From the NCBI GenBank assembly GCA_017433975.1, contig JAFRGD010000003.1, positions 1-35,219 on the forward strand: DNA of 35,219 bases, in the 5' to 3' direction. Source of the DNA: Mogibacterium sp. GTDB taxonomy: Bacteria; Bacillota; Clostridia; Peptostreptococcales; Anaerovoracaceae. Below, one piece after another: positions 8,500-16,499 of this stretch (positions are counted from its first letter, which is position 1; each line of letters starts with the position of its first letter). The position numbers and the translations under genes are program-made. A model generated the notes under the pieces. It did no database searches and had not been told where the DNA came from. It saw only the letters and a program-made list of their open reading frames with translations.

Positions 8500-9639
8500 T
8501 TACGCCAGCGCGTGGATCGCAGCGAGCGCGGTGTCGACATCCTCTTCGGTCGTGAACGGGCCGATGGAGAAGCGGACCGTGCCCTCCGGGAACGTTCCGA
8601 GCGATTTGTGTGCAAGCGGTGCGCAGTGCAGGCCGACGCGCGTCATGATCCCGTATTCCTGCTCGAGCTGGAACGCGATCATACCGTTGTCACCGTTTTG
8701 GAAGTCGAGCGAGATGACGCCGACGCGACCTTCCGTCGTTGGCAGACCGGCCAGACGGACGCCATCAAGATTCCTTACCCCTTCGAGAAACCGCGCCGTG
8801 ATCTGTTTTTCGTGCGCGCGGACCTCGTCCGCGTGCTCGTTCAGCCATTTGAGCGAAGCGTTCAGGCCGAAGATTCCCGGCAGGTTGAGCGTCCCGCTCT
8901 CAAAGCGGTCCGGCAGCTCCGGCGGCATCTCCGCCATGTCCGAATGGCTGCCCGTCCCGCCTGCAACGAGCGGAATCATCTCCCCCGCAATCGCCGGGTC
9001 GACCATCATCACGCCGAGGCCCTGCGGCCCGAGCAGAGATTTGTGTGCAGGCATGGCCAGCACGGAGATTCCATAGTCCTGCATGTCGATCGGTACGACG
9101 CCGGCGCTCTGCGCGGCGTCAACGATGAAGATCACACCCTTTTCGCGGCACCGCTGTCCGATCTCGCGGATCGGCATCAGCGTTCCGCTGACATTGGATG
9201 CGTGCAGCATCACGACCGCGCGGACGCTTTCGTCGATCATCGCGAGCGCCTCATCGAGAATCAGCTCCCCGTCGCAGTTGCAAGGCATGTAGTCGACCGT
9301 GACCGTACCTGCCTCCGCAAGCTGATGCAGCGGGCGGTACACCGCGTTGTGCTCCGTACCCGACGTCACAAAGCGGTCGCCCGGGCGGGCGAGCCCCTTG
9401 ATCGCGAAGTTGAGCGCGTAGGTGTTGCCCGGGGTAAAGATCGAGCACCGCGGGCCGTAGCCGTGGAACATCTTTGACAGCATGTCCCGTGTCTCGAGGA
9501 CGACCTCCGCAGCGGAATACGCCTTCTCGTAGCCCCCGCGGTTGATGTTGCTGCCCACGTTACAGATATAGTAATATACTGCGTCCGCGACGACATCCGG
9601 CTTTGGATAGGTCGTCGCGCCGTTATCTAGATAAATCAT
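8500..9639 (-). CDS. Class V aminotransferase: cysteine desulfurase-like, selenium-associated
   Basis: This 379-residue PLP enzyme starts at ATG 9639 after GGAGGACTT. It begins directly with MIYLDNGATTYPKP, the short N-terminus of the EF2568-type branch of cysteine desulfurases/selenocysteine lyases. His97 (TSGTEHNA), Asp174 (VDAAQS) and the PLP lysine Lys200 (MPAHKSLLGPQG) are in place. Cys339 (GLHCAPLAHKSLGT) sits where the persulfide/perselenide cysteine is expected. It overlaps the preceding LysR gene by 17 nt, so the two are translationally coupled. With selD nearby, delivery of selenium (or sulfur) to a selenoprotein or a Se-dependent molybdenum hydroxylase is likely; the exact substrate is inferred. 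Confidence 0.88.
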   Translation of the reverse strand: MIYLDNGATTYPKPDVVADAVYYYICNVGSNINRGGYEKAYSAAEVVLETRDMLSKMFHGYGPRCSIFTPGNTYALNFAIKGLARPGDRFVTSGTEHNAVYRPLHQLAEAGTVTVDYMPCNCDGELILDEALAMIDESVRAVVMLHASNVSGTLMPIREIGQRCREKGVIFIVDAAQSAGVVPIDMQDYGISVLAMPAHKSLLGPQGLGVMMVDPAIAGEMIPLVAGGTGSHSDMAEMPPELPDRFESGTLNLPGIFGLNASLKWLNEHADEVRAHEKQITARFLEGVRNLDGVRLAGLPTTEGRVGVISLDFQNGDNGMIAFQLEQEYGIMTRVGLHCAPLAHKSLGTFPEGTVRFSIGPFTTEEDVDTALAAIHALA

Positions 9640-10519
9640 AAGTCCTCCCCTCCACGAACGCCTTGAATGCCTGCGCAACCGGGGAAAGTGAGATTCCCTT
9701 GAGCGTGATCATATAGAAGTCCCGCCGGACGTCGAAGTCCTTGATGCGGACCATTTTGACTTTGTTGTTTCCGAGCTTGGAGACCGTGTATTCCGAGAGA
9801 ATCGATACGCCGAGCCCCTGCTCCACCGAGCGGATGATCGGGTCGAGGTCGTTGAAATTGGCCGCCACGTCGAACGCGCTCTTGTCAAAACCGTGCTTTG
9901 CCGCGGCCTCTTCGAACGATTTGCGCGTCGCGGAGCCGCTCTCGCGCCAGATAAACGGATAGTTGACCGCCTCCGCCAGCGAGATCTCGTCGGCAATCTG
10001 ATAGTTCGCCGGTACGACCAGGACGACGCTGTCGGAGAAGATTTTGAAATACTCCAAATTGGTGCCGGACAGTTTGTCCCCGACGAAGCCGATCTCCCCG
10101 CGGCGATCGATCACATCCCCGATGACGGACTGCGTGTCGGAAACGTCTACGTAAAACTGTACCTTACTGTACATGTTCCGGAATTCCGCGAGCAGTTCCG
10201 GCACGAACGTAATCGCCGGAATCGACGACGACTGGATCTCGAGGATCCCTTCGATCGCGCCGCTCTCCGCGTTGATCTCATCGATCGCCTTGGCGCGGGT
10301 GTTGACCATCTCGACGGCGTATTTGTAGAACTGGCGGCCCTGCGGTGTCAGCTCCACATACCTGCCGCGGCGGTCGAGCAGCTTGGTCCCGAGTTCCTTC
10401 TCGAGCACGCTGATGTGCGTACTGATCGTCGGCTGCGTGAAAAACGTCGCGTCCGCCGCCTTGCTGAAGCTCTTATACCTTACAACATTGACAAATGCTT
10501 CGATTTGTTTGAAATCCAT
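9623..10519 (-). CDS. LysR-family regulator, probably of selenium metabolism
   Basis: This 298-residue protein starts at ATG 10519 after GGGAG. It has an N-terminal winged helix-turn-helix (residues 1-60, SFSKAADATFFTQPTISTHI as recognition part) and a periplasmic-binding-like effector domain (about 88-295). LysR regulators of this kind next to selD and a class V desulfurase are common in selenium-using Clostridia, which is why selenium is suggested. The effector is unknown. It is transcribed from the promoter at 10559-10587, whose -10 overlaps a perfect dyad (10550-10566), consistent with autoregulation. Confidence 0.88.
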   Translation of the reverse strand: MDFKQIEAFVNVVRYKSFSKAADATFFTQPTISTHISVLEKELGTKLLDRRGRYVELTPQGRQFYKYAVEMVNTRAKAIDEINAESGAIEGILEIQSSSIPAITFVPELLAEFRNMYSKVQFYVDVSDTQSVIGDVIDRRGEIGFVGDKLSGTNLEYFKIFSDSVVLVVPANYQIADEISLAEAVNYPFIWRESGSATRKSFEEAAAKHGFDKSAFDVAANFNDLDPIIRSVEQGLGVSILSEYTVSKLGNNKVKMVRIKDFDVRRDFYMITLKGISLSPVAQAFKAFVEGRTYDLSR

Positions 10520-10549
10520 GGTTTCTCCCGATGTCAAATCTCCATCAAC

Positions 10550-10566
10550 TATAGATTTATTCTATA
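10550..10566. promoter_or_regulatory. Palindromic operator over the lysR -10
   Basis: TATAGA-N5-TCTATA is a perfect inverted repeat that contains a T-N11-A arrangement, the LysR-type box. It covers the -10 hexamer. A second pair, AACTAT/ATAGTT, lies near the end of the upstream ACT gene (10659-10681). Confidence 0.55.
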
Positions 10567-10587
10567 CTTTGCCGGTAAAAGTGTCAA
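10559..10587 (-). promoter_or_regulatory. Promoter of the lysR-desulfurase operon
   Basis: TTGACA (10587-10582), a 17-nt spacer and TAGAAT (10564-10559), with +1 near 10552, about 33 nt before the lysR start. Confidence 0.8.
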
Positions 10588-10593
10588 CAACGC

Positions 10594-10633
10594 AAAACGC
10601 CGGCACCGCGGATACCGCGTAATACCAGCGTTT
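10594..10633 (-). terminator. Terminator after the thrC-ACT unit
   Basis: On the minus strand AACGCTGG pairs with CCGGCGTT (one U-G), with an inner CGCGG/CCGCG stem and then TTTTG. On the plus strand one outer pair becomes C-A. It lies about 45 nt after the stop of the ACT-domain gene. Confidence 0.55.
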
Positions 10634-10678
10634 GATGTTTTTTATACCTTTGATTTTAACTATTGAAAAAACCTATAG

Positions 10679-11116
10679 TTACTCCACGCCGATCAGCCGA
10701 ACGTTCAATACGCCCGCCTGCTCCTTCATTTCCGTCAGCATGCCCTCGAGTCCGCCGTCCCCGCCCTCGAGGTCGATCGCGATCACCACGTTGGCCTGGT
10801 CGTTCATCGGGGGGTTCTGGTTGATGGTCCAGATGCTATAGGAGAACTTGGCGATGATGTTGATGATCCGGGCGAGCACCCCCGGCTCGTGGTCGAGCGT
10901 CATCGAAATGACCGCCCGCTTGCCCCGGGATTCGCTCCCCATCTCCATCACGAAGTCCTTGTATTTATAATACGAATTCCTGGAAATGCCGACCTGGTTG
11001 ACCGCATCGCTCACACTCTTGGCCTTGCCGTCTTCGAGAAGCTTCTTGGCCTCGACGACTTTTTCATAGTAAGTGGGCAGGATCGACTTGTCGACGACGA
11101 GGTATTTGCCCTTCAT
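10679..11116 (-). CDS. ACT domain protein, UPF0735/PheB type
   Basis: This 145-residue protein has an N-terminal helical, HTH-like half (about 1-60, SVSDAVNQVGISRNSYYKYKD) and a C-terminal ACT domain (about 67-143, beginning AVISMTLDHEPGVLARIINI). ACT domains bind amino acids and control enzymes or transcription. GGAGG precedes ATG by nine bases. It follows thrC with a 15-nt gap. Because the homoserine dehydrogenase here lacks a C-terminal ACT domain, a role as threonine or branched amino acid sensor for the pathway is an attractive inference. PheB of Bacillus is of this family but has no firmly known function. Confidence 0.85.
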   Translation of the reverse strand: MKGKYLVVDKSILPTYYEKVVEAKKLLEDGKAKSVSDAVNQVGISRNSYYKYKDFVMEMGSESRGKRAVISMTLDHEPGVLARIINIIAKFSYSIWTINQNPPMNDQANVVIAIDLEGGDGGLEGMLTEMKEQAGVLNVRLIGVE

Positions 11117-11131
11117 CGCACGTTCCTCCGG

Positions 11132-12598
11132 TTATGCCCTGCTGACGACGAAGTCCTTCATCTCGTCCACGTCGATCACGCTCTTATGCTTGACCTCTTT
11201 GGTGAAGATGTCCGCGAGTGACGCCGGGACCGGAACGCCGGTGACCGCCGCGAGTTGGTCCATCTGCTCCTTGTCCCCCGCCGGAACGTCCGCGCCGAGC
11301 GCCTCGAGCACCGCCTGTGTGAACTTGTATGGGGAAGCGGTCGAGAGCACGACGCACGCACCCTCCGCCTCCGGAGCGCCGGCTGCCTTGAGGTCCTCGA
11401 ACGCGCCCCAGGCGATGGAAGTGTGCGTATCCATCAGGTAGCCGTACTTGTGGAACGCATCCCCGATGGCCGCCGCGCCGCGCGCATCGTCGCAGGAATA
11501 CCACGCGAAGTCCGCCTGGATCCGCGCGAGCTCGTCCGCGGTGATCGTGTATTCGCCCGCCGTGGAGAGCGCTTTCATGTATTTTTTGGTGTGCTCCGAG
11601 CCGCAGACGAAGTAAAGCAGCCGCTCGAGGTTGCTGGACACGAGGATGTCCATCGACGGCGACGTCGTCTTGTAAAACTCACGGCGCTTGTCATAGTGCC
11701 CCGTCGAGAGGAACTCCGTCAGGACGTCGTTGCGGTTGGACGCGCAGATGAGCTTGCCGACCGGCAGACCCATGACTTTGGCGAAGTAGCCCGCCATGAT
11801 GTCGCCGAAGTTCCCGGTCGGGACGACGTAGTTGACGCGGTCGCCCTCCGCGATCTCGCCCGCCTCGACGAGGGATTTATACGCGGCAAAATAGTACACG
11901 ACCTGCGGCACGAGTCGGCCGATGTTGATCGAGTTCGCGCTGGAAAGCGACACGCCCTCCCGCGGATGCGGGATCTCGCGGAACAGCCGTTTAACACCGG
12001 TCTGGGCGTCGTCGAAGTTGCCGCGGACCGCGCAAACACCAGTATTCGGCGCCGGCTGGGTCACCATCTGGAGGCGCTGGGTATCCGACACGCCGCCGTG
12101 CGGGAAGAACACGATGATCTTGGTCCCCGGGACGTTGGAAAAGCCGCAGAGCGCCGCGCTCCCGGTGTCCCCGCTCGTCGCGGTGAGAATCAGGATCTCG
12201 TCCTCAAAGCCGATCTGCCGCGACGCGAAGGTCATCAGGTTCGGCAGCGCGGACAGCGCGACGTCTTTGAACGCGCACGTCGGCCCGTGATAAAGTTCGA
12301 GCACGAAGCCGTCCCCGACCTTGCTCACCGGTGTGATCTCCGGCGCGGAGAACTTGTTCTCGTAGCTCCGCTCGACGATCCGGTCGATGTTATCCGCCCC
12401 GAAGTCCGGGAAGAACTTGTCGAAAACCACCTTGGCCATTCCGCGGTAATCCCGGCGGATGACGTCGCAGTAATCTAGCGCAAGCGCGGACAGATCGTCC
12501 GGCACATACAGGCCGCCGTCCGGCGCAAGGCCGTTCACAATCGCTTCCGCAGAAGAAATCTTTGTCTGGTCGTCTCTTGTACTAAAATAAGAAAGCAT
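11132..12598 (-). CDS. thrC: Threonine synthase
   Basis: Threonine synthase converts O-phosphohomoserine to L-threonine with PLP. The 488-residue product starts at ATG 12598, preceded by AAAGGGTGA; an in-frame GTG at 12607 overlaps that ribosome site and is unlikely. The N-terminal MLSYFSTRD and the PLP lysine Lys111 in LYHGPTCAFKDVALS are diagnostic, and the phosphate/PLP loop TATSGDTGSAAL follows. Length fits the longer bacterial class that carries the extra N-terminal domain. It is divergent from hom-lysC-asd and followed by the ACT-domain gene. Homoserine kinase is not in this window. Confidence 0.95.
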   Translation of the reverse strand: MLSYFSTRDDQTKISSAEAIVNGLAPDGGLYVPDDLSALALDYCDVIRRDYRGMAKVVFDKFFPDFGADNIDRIVERSYENKFSAPEITPVSKVGDGFVLELYHGPTCAFKDVALSALPNLMTFASRQIGFEDEILILTATSGDTGSAALCGFSNVPGTKIIVFFPHGGVSDTQRLQMVTQPAPNTGVCAVRGNFDDAQTGVKRLFREIPHPREGVSLSSANSINIGRLVPQVVYYFAAYKSLVEAGEIAEGDRVNYVVPTGNFGDIMAGYFAKVMGLPVGKLICASNRNDVLTEFLSTGHYDKRREFYKTTSPSMDILVSSNLERLLYFVCGSEHTKKYMKALSTAGEYTITADELARIQADFAWYSCDDARGAAAIGDAFHKYGYLMDTHTSIAWGAFEDLKAAGAPEAEGACVVLSTASPYKFTQAVLEALGADVPAGDKEQMDQLAAVTGVPVPASLADIFTKEVKHKSVIDVDEMKDFVVSRA

Positions 12599-12616
12599 AA
12601 TTTTCACCCTTTTCTA

Positions 12617-12645
12617 TTGCAATTGTAATGTATGTATGATACATT
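12617..12645 (+). promoter_or_regulatory. Possible hom promoter
   Basis: TTGCAA, a 17-nt spacer and TACATT lie on the plus strand, overlapping the divergent thrC promoter. A rival -10, TATATT at 12702-12707, lies closer to hom but lacks a good -35. An AAGTGT/ACACTT inverted repeat at about 12663-12687 may be an operator. Confidence 0.3.
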
Positions 12646-12664
12646 ATCTTTCATACGAATACAA
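12636..12664 (-). promoter_or_regulatory. Possible thrC promoter
   Basis: TTGTAT (12664-12659), a 17-nt spacer and TATCAT (12641-12636) on the minus strand, about 38 nt before the thrC ATG. Confidence 0.45.
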
Positions 12665-12727
12665 GTGTTTTTCTGCAAGGTACACTTTTTATTCGGAACG
12701 ATATATTGGGATTAGGAGTTTTATTGA

Positions 12728-13882
12728 ATGAAGATTGCAATTCTGGGGTTTGGAACGGTAGGCAGCGGCGCGTATGAGGCCGCAAAGTCAGCGCCAGGCA
12801 TCGAGGTCAAGCGGATCGTCGACCTGCGTGACTTCCCTGACTACAGGGATATTCTTACAAAAGACATCAACGACGTCCTGGACGACGACGAGATCGAGCT
12901 CGTTGCGGAGTGCATGGGCGGCGTGCATCCGGCGTACGAATTCGTGACCGGCGCGATGCGGCGCGGCAAGCACGTCGTCACGCCGAACAAGAACCTGGTC
13001 AGCGCCTGCTACGACGAGCTGATGGCCTGCGCGGCGGAGAACGGTGTTGAATTCCGCTTTACACCGGCGGCCGGCGGCGGCATCCCGTGGCTCTACAACC
13101 TCATGCGGTCGCGGCGCTGCGACGAGATCCTCGAGGTCCACGGCATCGTCAACGGAACCTGCAACTACATTCTCGACAATATGCACACCAACGGCGCGGA
13201 CTTCGCCGCGGTGCTTGCGGAGGCGCAGGCGCTCGGTTACGCGGAGCGCGACCCGAGCGCGGACATCGACGGGCACGACACGCTGCGCAAGTGCGTCATC
13301 TCCTCCAACATCGCGTTTGACGCGCGGCTCCGGGAGGAGGACATCCCGACCTTCGGCATCCGCAGCATCACCGCGGAGGACGTCGCGTGGTGCAACGCCA
13401 ACGGCTACACCTGCAAGCTCCTCATGAACGCGGGGCTCGCCGGCGACGCGCTCTACGCTTACGTGGAGCCGGAGCTCTTCACCGCCGACGCGCTCGAGTC
13501 CGGCGTCAAGGCGAACTTCAACCTGATCACGCTGACGGGCGTCAACGTCGGACCGCTGAGTTTTTATGGTCAGGGCGCCGGCATGATGCCGACGGGCACG
13601 TCCCTCGTCCAGGATATGATTGACATCGCGGCCGGCATCGGTTTCGCACCGGCGGACGGCGGCACGGCCCACACCCTCGATAACACCAAAGTCGCGCATC
13701 GATACTACTTCCGCGGATCCGACCTCTCCGGCCTCCCGGCATCCGTCATCGCGGAGCAGTTCGCGCGCGGCAGCGATACGGTCGTCCTCACCGCCCCAAT
13801 CAGTGTGACTGCGGCGCATCAGTTCGCCGCGGACTGCGCGGCCAGGGGCATCGACTTCTTCATGGCCGGCATCAACGAATGA
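12728..13882 (+). CDS. hom: Homoserine dehydrogenase lacking the ACT domain
   Basis: This 384-residue NAD(P)-dependent enzyme reduces aspartate semialdehyde to homoserine. It shows the Rossmann motif GFGTVG (residues 7-12), the AAGGGIPWL loop, GIVNGTCNYIL, and the catalytic stretch AERDPSADIDGHDTLRK. Many Firmicutes enzymes run to about 430 residues with a C-terminal ACT domain for threonine inhibition; this one stops before it. AGGAG lies nine bases upstream of ATG. It heads the hom-lysC-asd operon with a 28-nt gap to lysC. Feedback control may be lost or moved to the separate ACT protein at 10679-11116. Confidence 0.94.
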   Translation: MKIAILGFGTVGSGAYEAAKSAPGIEVKRIVDLRDFPDYRDILTKDINDVLDDDEIELVAECMGGVHPAYEFVTGAMRRGKHVVTPNKNLVSACYDELMACAAENGVEFRFTPAAGGGIPWLYNLMRSRRCDEILEVHGIVNGTCNYILDNMHTNGADFAAVLAEAQALGYAERDPSADIDGHDTLRKCVISSNIAFDARLREEDIPTFGIRSITAEDVAWCNANGYTCKLLMNAGLAGDALYAYVEPELFTADALESGVKANFNLITLTGVNVGPLSFYGQGAGMMPTGTSLVQDMIDIAAGIGFAPADGGTAHTLDNTKVAHRYYFRGSDLSGLPASVIAEQFARGSDTVVLTAPISVTAAHQFAADCAARGIDFFMAGINE

Positions 13883-13910
13883 TTACAGTAAATAAGGAGA
13901 CTTCATATAT

Positions 13911-15233
13911 ATGTTAAAAGTAGCAAAATTCGGCGGTTCTTCGCTCGCGAGCGCCGCACAGTTCGCCAAGGTCAAAGCCATCATCGAATCCGACCCGGCG
14001 CGGCGGGTGGTCATCGTATCGGCGCCGGGCAAGCGCGACAAGTCCGACAGCAAGGTCACCGACCTCCTCTACCTCTGCAACGCACACCTCAAATACGACG
14101 TTCCGTGCGACCGGATCTTTGAGATGATCGTGGAGCGCTTCACGAGCATCAAGGCGGACCTTGGGCTCACGCTCGACCTCGACGCGGAGTTCGACGACCT
14201 CCGCTCCAAGCTGGTCAAGGGCATGTCCGTCGACTACCTCGTGTCCCGCGGCGAATACCTCAACGCAAAACTGATGGCGGAGTATCTCGGTTACACGTTC
14301 GTCGACTCCAAAGACTGGGTCATGTTCAGGTACGACGGCAAGGTCGACTTCGAAAAGACCGACGAGAAGCTTCGGGATATCTACAGTATTTACAACAAAG
14401 TCGTCCTGCCGGGCTTTTACGGTACACTGCCGGACGGGAACATCAAGGTCTTCCCCCGCGGCGGCTCGGACATCACCGGCGCACTCGCCGCAGCCGCGCT
14501 CGACGCGGACGTCTACGAGAACTGGACCGACGTCACGGGCATCCTGATGGTCGACCCAAAGATCGTCAAGAACCCGAAATCGATCGCGCGCGTCACCTAT
14601 GCGGAGCTCCGCGAGCTCTCCTACATGGGCGCCGCGGTGCTGCACGAGGACACGGTCTTCCCGGTCCGGCGCAAGGACATCCCGCTCAACATCCGCAACA
14701 CCAACGACCCGGCGGCGGACGGCACGATCATCCGCGCGGCGTTTCCTAAGGAAAGCGAAGAGGAGACCACCCGGTTCATCACCGGTATCACCGGTAAGAA
14801 AAACTTCTCGATCATCAACATTTACAAGGGGAATCTCGCGCAGAACATGGACGTCCTCCGCAAAGTCGTCGGGCTCTGCGGCAAGTTCGAAATCGGCATC
14901 GCGCACGTCACGAGCGGCATCGACAGTTTCTCTCTGGTGGTGTCCACGGAAGACCTCGACAAGCGCCGGTACGACTTCCTGCGGACCATCCAGACCGAAT
15001 GCAAGGTCGACGAGATCACCGTCACAGACGACATCAGCATGATCGCCGTCGTCGGCCGCCAGATGGCGTACCGCACCGGCATTTCGGGCAAGATTTTCAG
15101 CACGCTCGGCGACAATCAGATCAATATCCGCACCATCGTCCAGAGCGCAGACGAAATCAACATCACCATCGGCGTCTTTACAAAGGACTTCGAGAAGGCG
15201 ATTCGCGTATTGTATGAAAGCTTTGCTAAGTAA
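13911..15233 (+). CDS. lysC: Aspartate kinase
   Basis: Aspartokinase phosphorylates L-aspartate, the first step to lysine, threonine and methionine. The 440-residue protein begins MLKVAKFGGSSLA, with the KFGGSS motif at residues 6-11, and has PRGGSDITGALAA (about 183-195) in the kinase fold. Two ACT domains follow (about 295-365 and 373-440, the second starting DDISMIAVVG). AAGGAG precedes ATG by 13 bases. Gaps of 28 nt to hom and 15 nt to asd mark one operon. Whether lysine, threonine or both inhibit it cannot be read from sequence. The long single-chain form resembles the Clostridia/Bacillus class III-like enzymes. Confidence 0.95.
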   Translation: MLKVAKFGGSSLASAAQFAKVKAIIESDPARRVVIVSAPGKRDKSDSKVTDLLYLCNAHLKYDVPCDRIFEMIVERFTSIKADLGLTLDLDAEFDDLRSKLVKGMSVDYLVSRGEYLNAKLMAEYLGYTFVDSKDWVMFRYDGKVDFEKTDEKLRDIYSIYNKVVLPGFYGTLPDGNIKVFPRGGSDITGALAAAALDADVYENWTDVTGILMVDPKIVKNPKSIARVTYAELRELSYMGAAVLHEDTVFPVRRKDIPLNIRNTNDPAADGTIIRAAFPKESEEETTRFITGITGKKNFSIINIYKGNLAQNMDVLRKVVGLCGKFEIGIAHVTSGIDSFSLVVSTEDLDKRRYDFLRTIQTECKVDEITVTDDISMIAVVGRQMAYRTGISGKIFSTLGDNQINIRTIVQSADEINITIGVFTKDFEKAIRVLYESFAK

Positions 15234-15248
15234 TATAAGGAGGGTATC

Positions 15249-16259
15249 ATGAAAGAGTACAAAGTAGGAATCATCGGCGCAACGGGCGCGGTCGGACAGG
15301 AAATGTTAAAGGTGCTCGGCGAGCGGAACTTCCCGATTTCCGAGCTGAGACTGCTCGCGAGCAGCCGGAGCGCCGGCAAGGTCGTCGAGAGCCCGGTTTA
15401 TGGTAAACTGACGATCGGCGAGACGACCAACGACGCGTTCAGCGGCCTCGATATCGTCCTCGGCGCCGCGGAGAACAACATCTCCGAGCAGTTCGTCGAC
15501 GCGATCAAGGCGTCCGGAGCGGTCTACATCGACAACTCCAGCGCGTTCCGCCTGCGCGACGATGTACCGCTGGTCGTTCCGGAAGTCAACGGGGAGGACG
15601 CGTTCAAACACAACGGCGTGATCTCCAACCCGAACTGCTCGACGATTATCACCGTCGTCGCGATCAACGCGATCAACAAACTGTCCCCGATCCAGGCGCT
15701 CTACGCCTCCACCTATCAGGCGGTCAGCGGCGCCGGCGCCAAGGGCCCGGTCGAGATGTACGAACAGTCCAAAGCCTTCCTGAACGGTGAACCGATTCCG
15801 CCGGCCAACATCTTCCAGTACCAGATCGCGTTCAACCTGATCCCGCAGATCGGCGGCTTCCAGGAGAACCTGTACACGTCCGAGGAGATGAAGCTTCAGA
15901 ACGAAGGCCGCAAGATCATGCACCTGCCGGACCTCAAGGTCTCCTGCACCTGCGTCCGCGTACCGGTGGAGCGCTCGCACTCGATTTCAGCAAACGTCAT
16001 CACCAAGGACCGCCTCGACCTCGACGTCGTCCGCACGGCGATTGCCGCCTCCAAGGGCTGCCAGCTCGTCGACGATCCAGCCAGCAAGAGGTATCCGATG
16101 CCGCTCGAGACCAGCAACCAGGACGACGTCTTCGTCGGCCGCATCCGCCGCGACCTCATCCACGAGAACGGCATCAACCTCTGGTGCTGCGGTGACCAGG
16201 TCCGCAAGGGCGCTGCGACCAACGCCGTCCAGATTGCAGAGCTGCTGATCGGGCGGTAA
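15249..16259 (+). CDS. asd: Aspartate-semialdehyde dehydrogenase
   Basis: This enzyme reduces aspartyl phosphate to aspartate semialdehyde with NADPH. The 336-residue product has the nucleotide loop GATGAVG (10-16), the catalytic Cys130 in SNPNCSTI, and the VPVERSHS segment with a conserved histidine. Length is typical. AAGGAGGGT lies just before ATG. It ends the hom-lysC-asd operon, so the set encodes every enzymatic step from aspartate to homoserine. The palindromic element at 16277-16456 follows and probably ends transcription. Confidence 0.96.
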   Translation: MKEYKVGIIGATGAVGQEMLKVLGERNFPISELRLLASSRSAGKVVESPVYGKLTIGETTNDAFSGLDIVLGAAENNISEQFVDAIKASGAVYIDNSSAFRLRDDVPLVVPEVNGEDAFKHNGVISNPNCSTIITVVAINAINKLSPIQALYASTYQAVSGAGAKGPVEMYEQSKAFLNGEPIPPANIFQYQIAFNLIPQIGGFQENLYTSEEMKLQNEGRKIMHLPDLKVSCTCVRVPVERSHSISANVITKDRLDLDVVRTAIAASKGCQLVDDPASKRYPMPLETSNQDDVFVGRIRRDLIHENGINLWCCGDQVRKGAATNAVQIAELLIGR

Positions 16260-16276
16260 AGGGAAACCGAGGTGAA

Positions 16277-16456
16277 CCCGGGGACGGTTCCGGTTTTCAT
16301 CATTTACAAATAACAAAAGACGGATTCATGGTATTATCTTCGCTCAGCCGCATCGAATCGATGCGGCTGTCGTGCTGAAAGCCGATCGCTTCAGATAATA
16401 CCATGGCTCCGTCTTATTCTATATTCTATTTGAGGTGAAAACCGGAACCGTCCCCG
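16277..16456. repeat. Nested palindromic element with REP-like arms
   Basis: Three inverted-repeat levels share one centre region: outer 20-bp arms GGGGACGGTTCCGGTTTTCA (16280-16299) and its complement (16436-16455); middle arms AAGACGGA (16317-16324/16408-16415) and ATGGTATTATCT (16328-16339/16393-16404); and an inner perfect 12-bp arm CAGCCGCATCGA around one base (16345-16369). The outer arm also occurs singly at 19460-19490. This fits a REPIN or MITE-like non-autonomous element made of two inverted REP units; GGGGACGGTTCC-type repeats are often linked to REP-associated (Y1) transposases. T-rich tracts flank the middle arms on both strands, so it may terminate both convergent operons. Confidence 0.8.
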
Positions 16457-16499
16457 ATTTCACCGAATCCGTCTCAACGGACGCGCCGGTCCCGGCGAA

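Noticed and set aside
12599..12727. T-box or threonine leader peptide in the thrC-hom gap
   Set aside because: No T-box GGTGG-type core and no short Thr-rich frame with a terminator were found; only weak overlapping promoters are visible.
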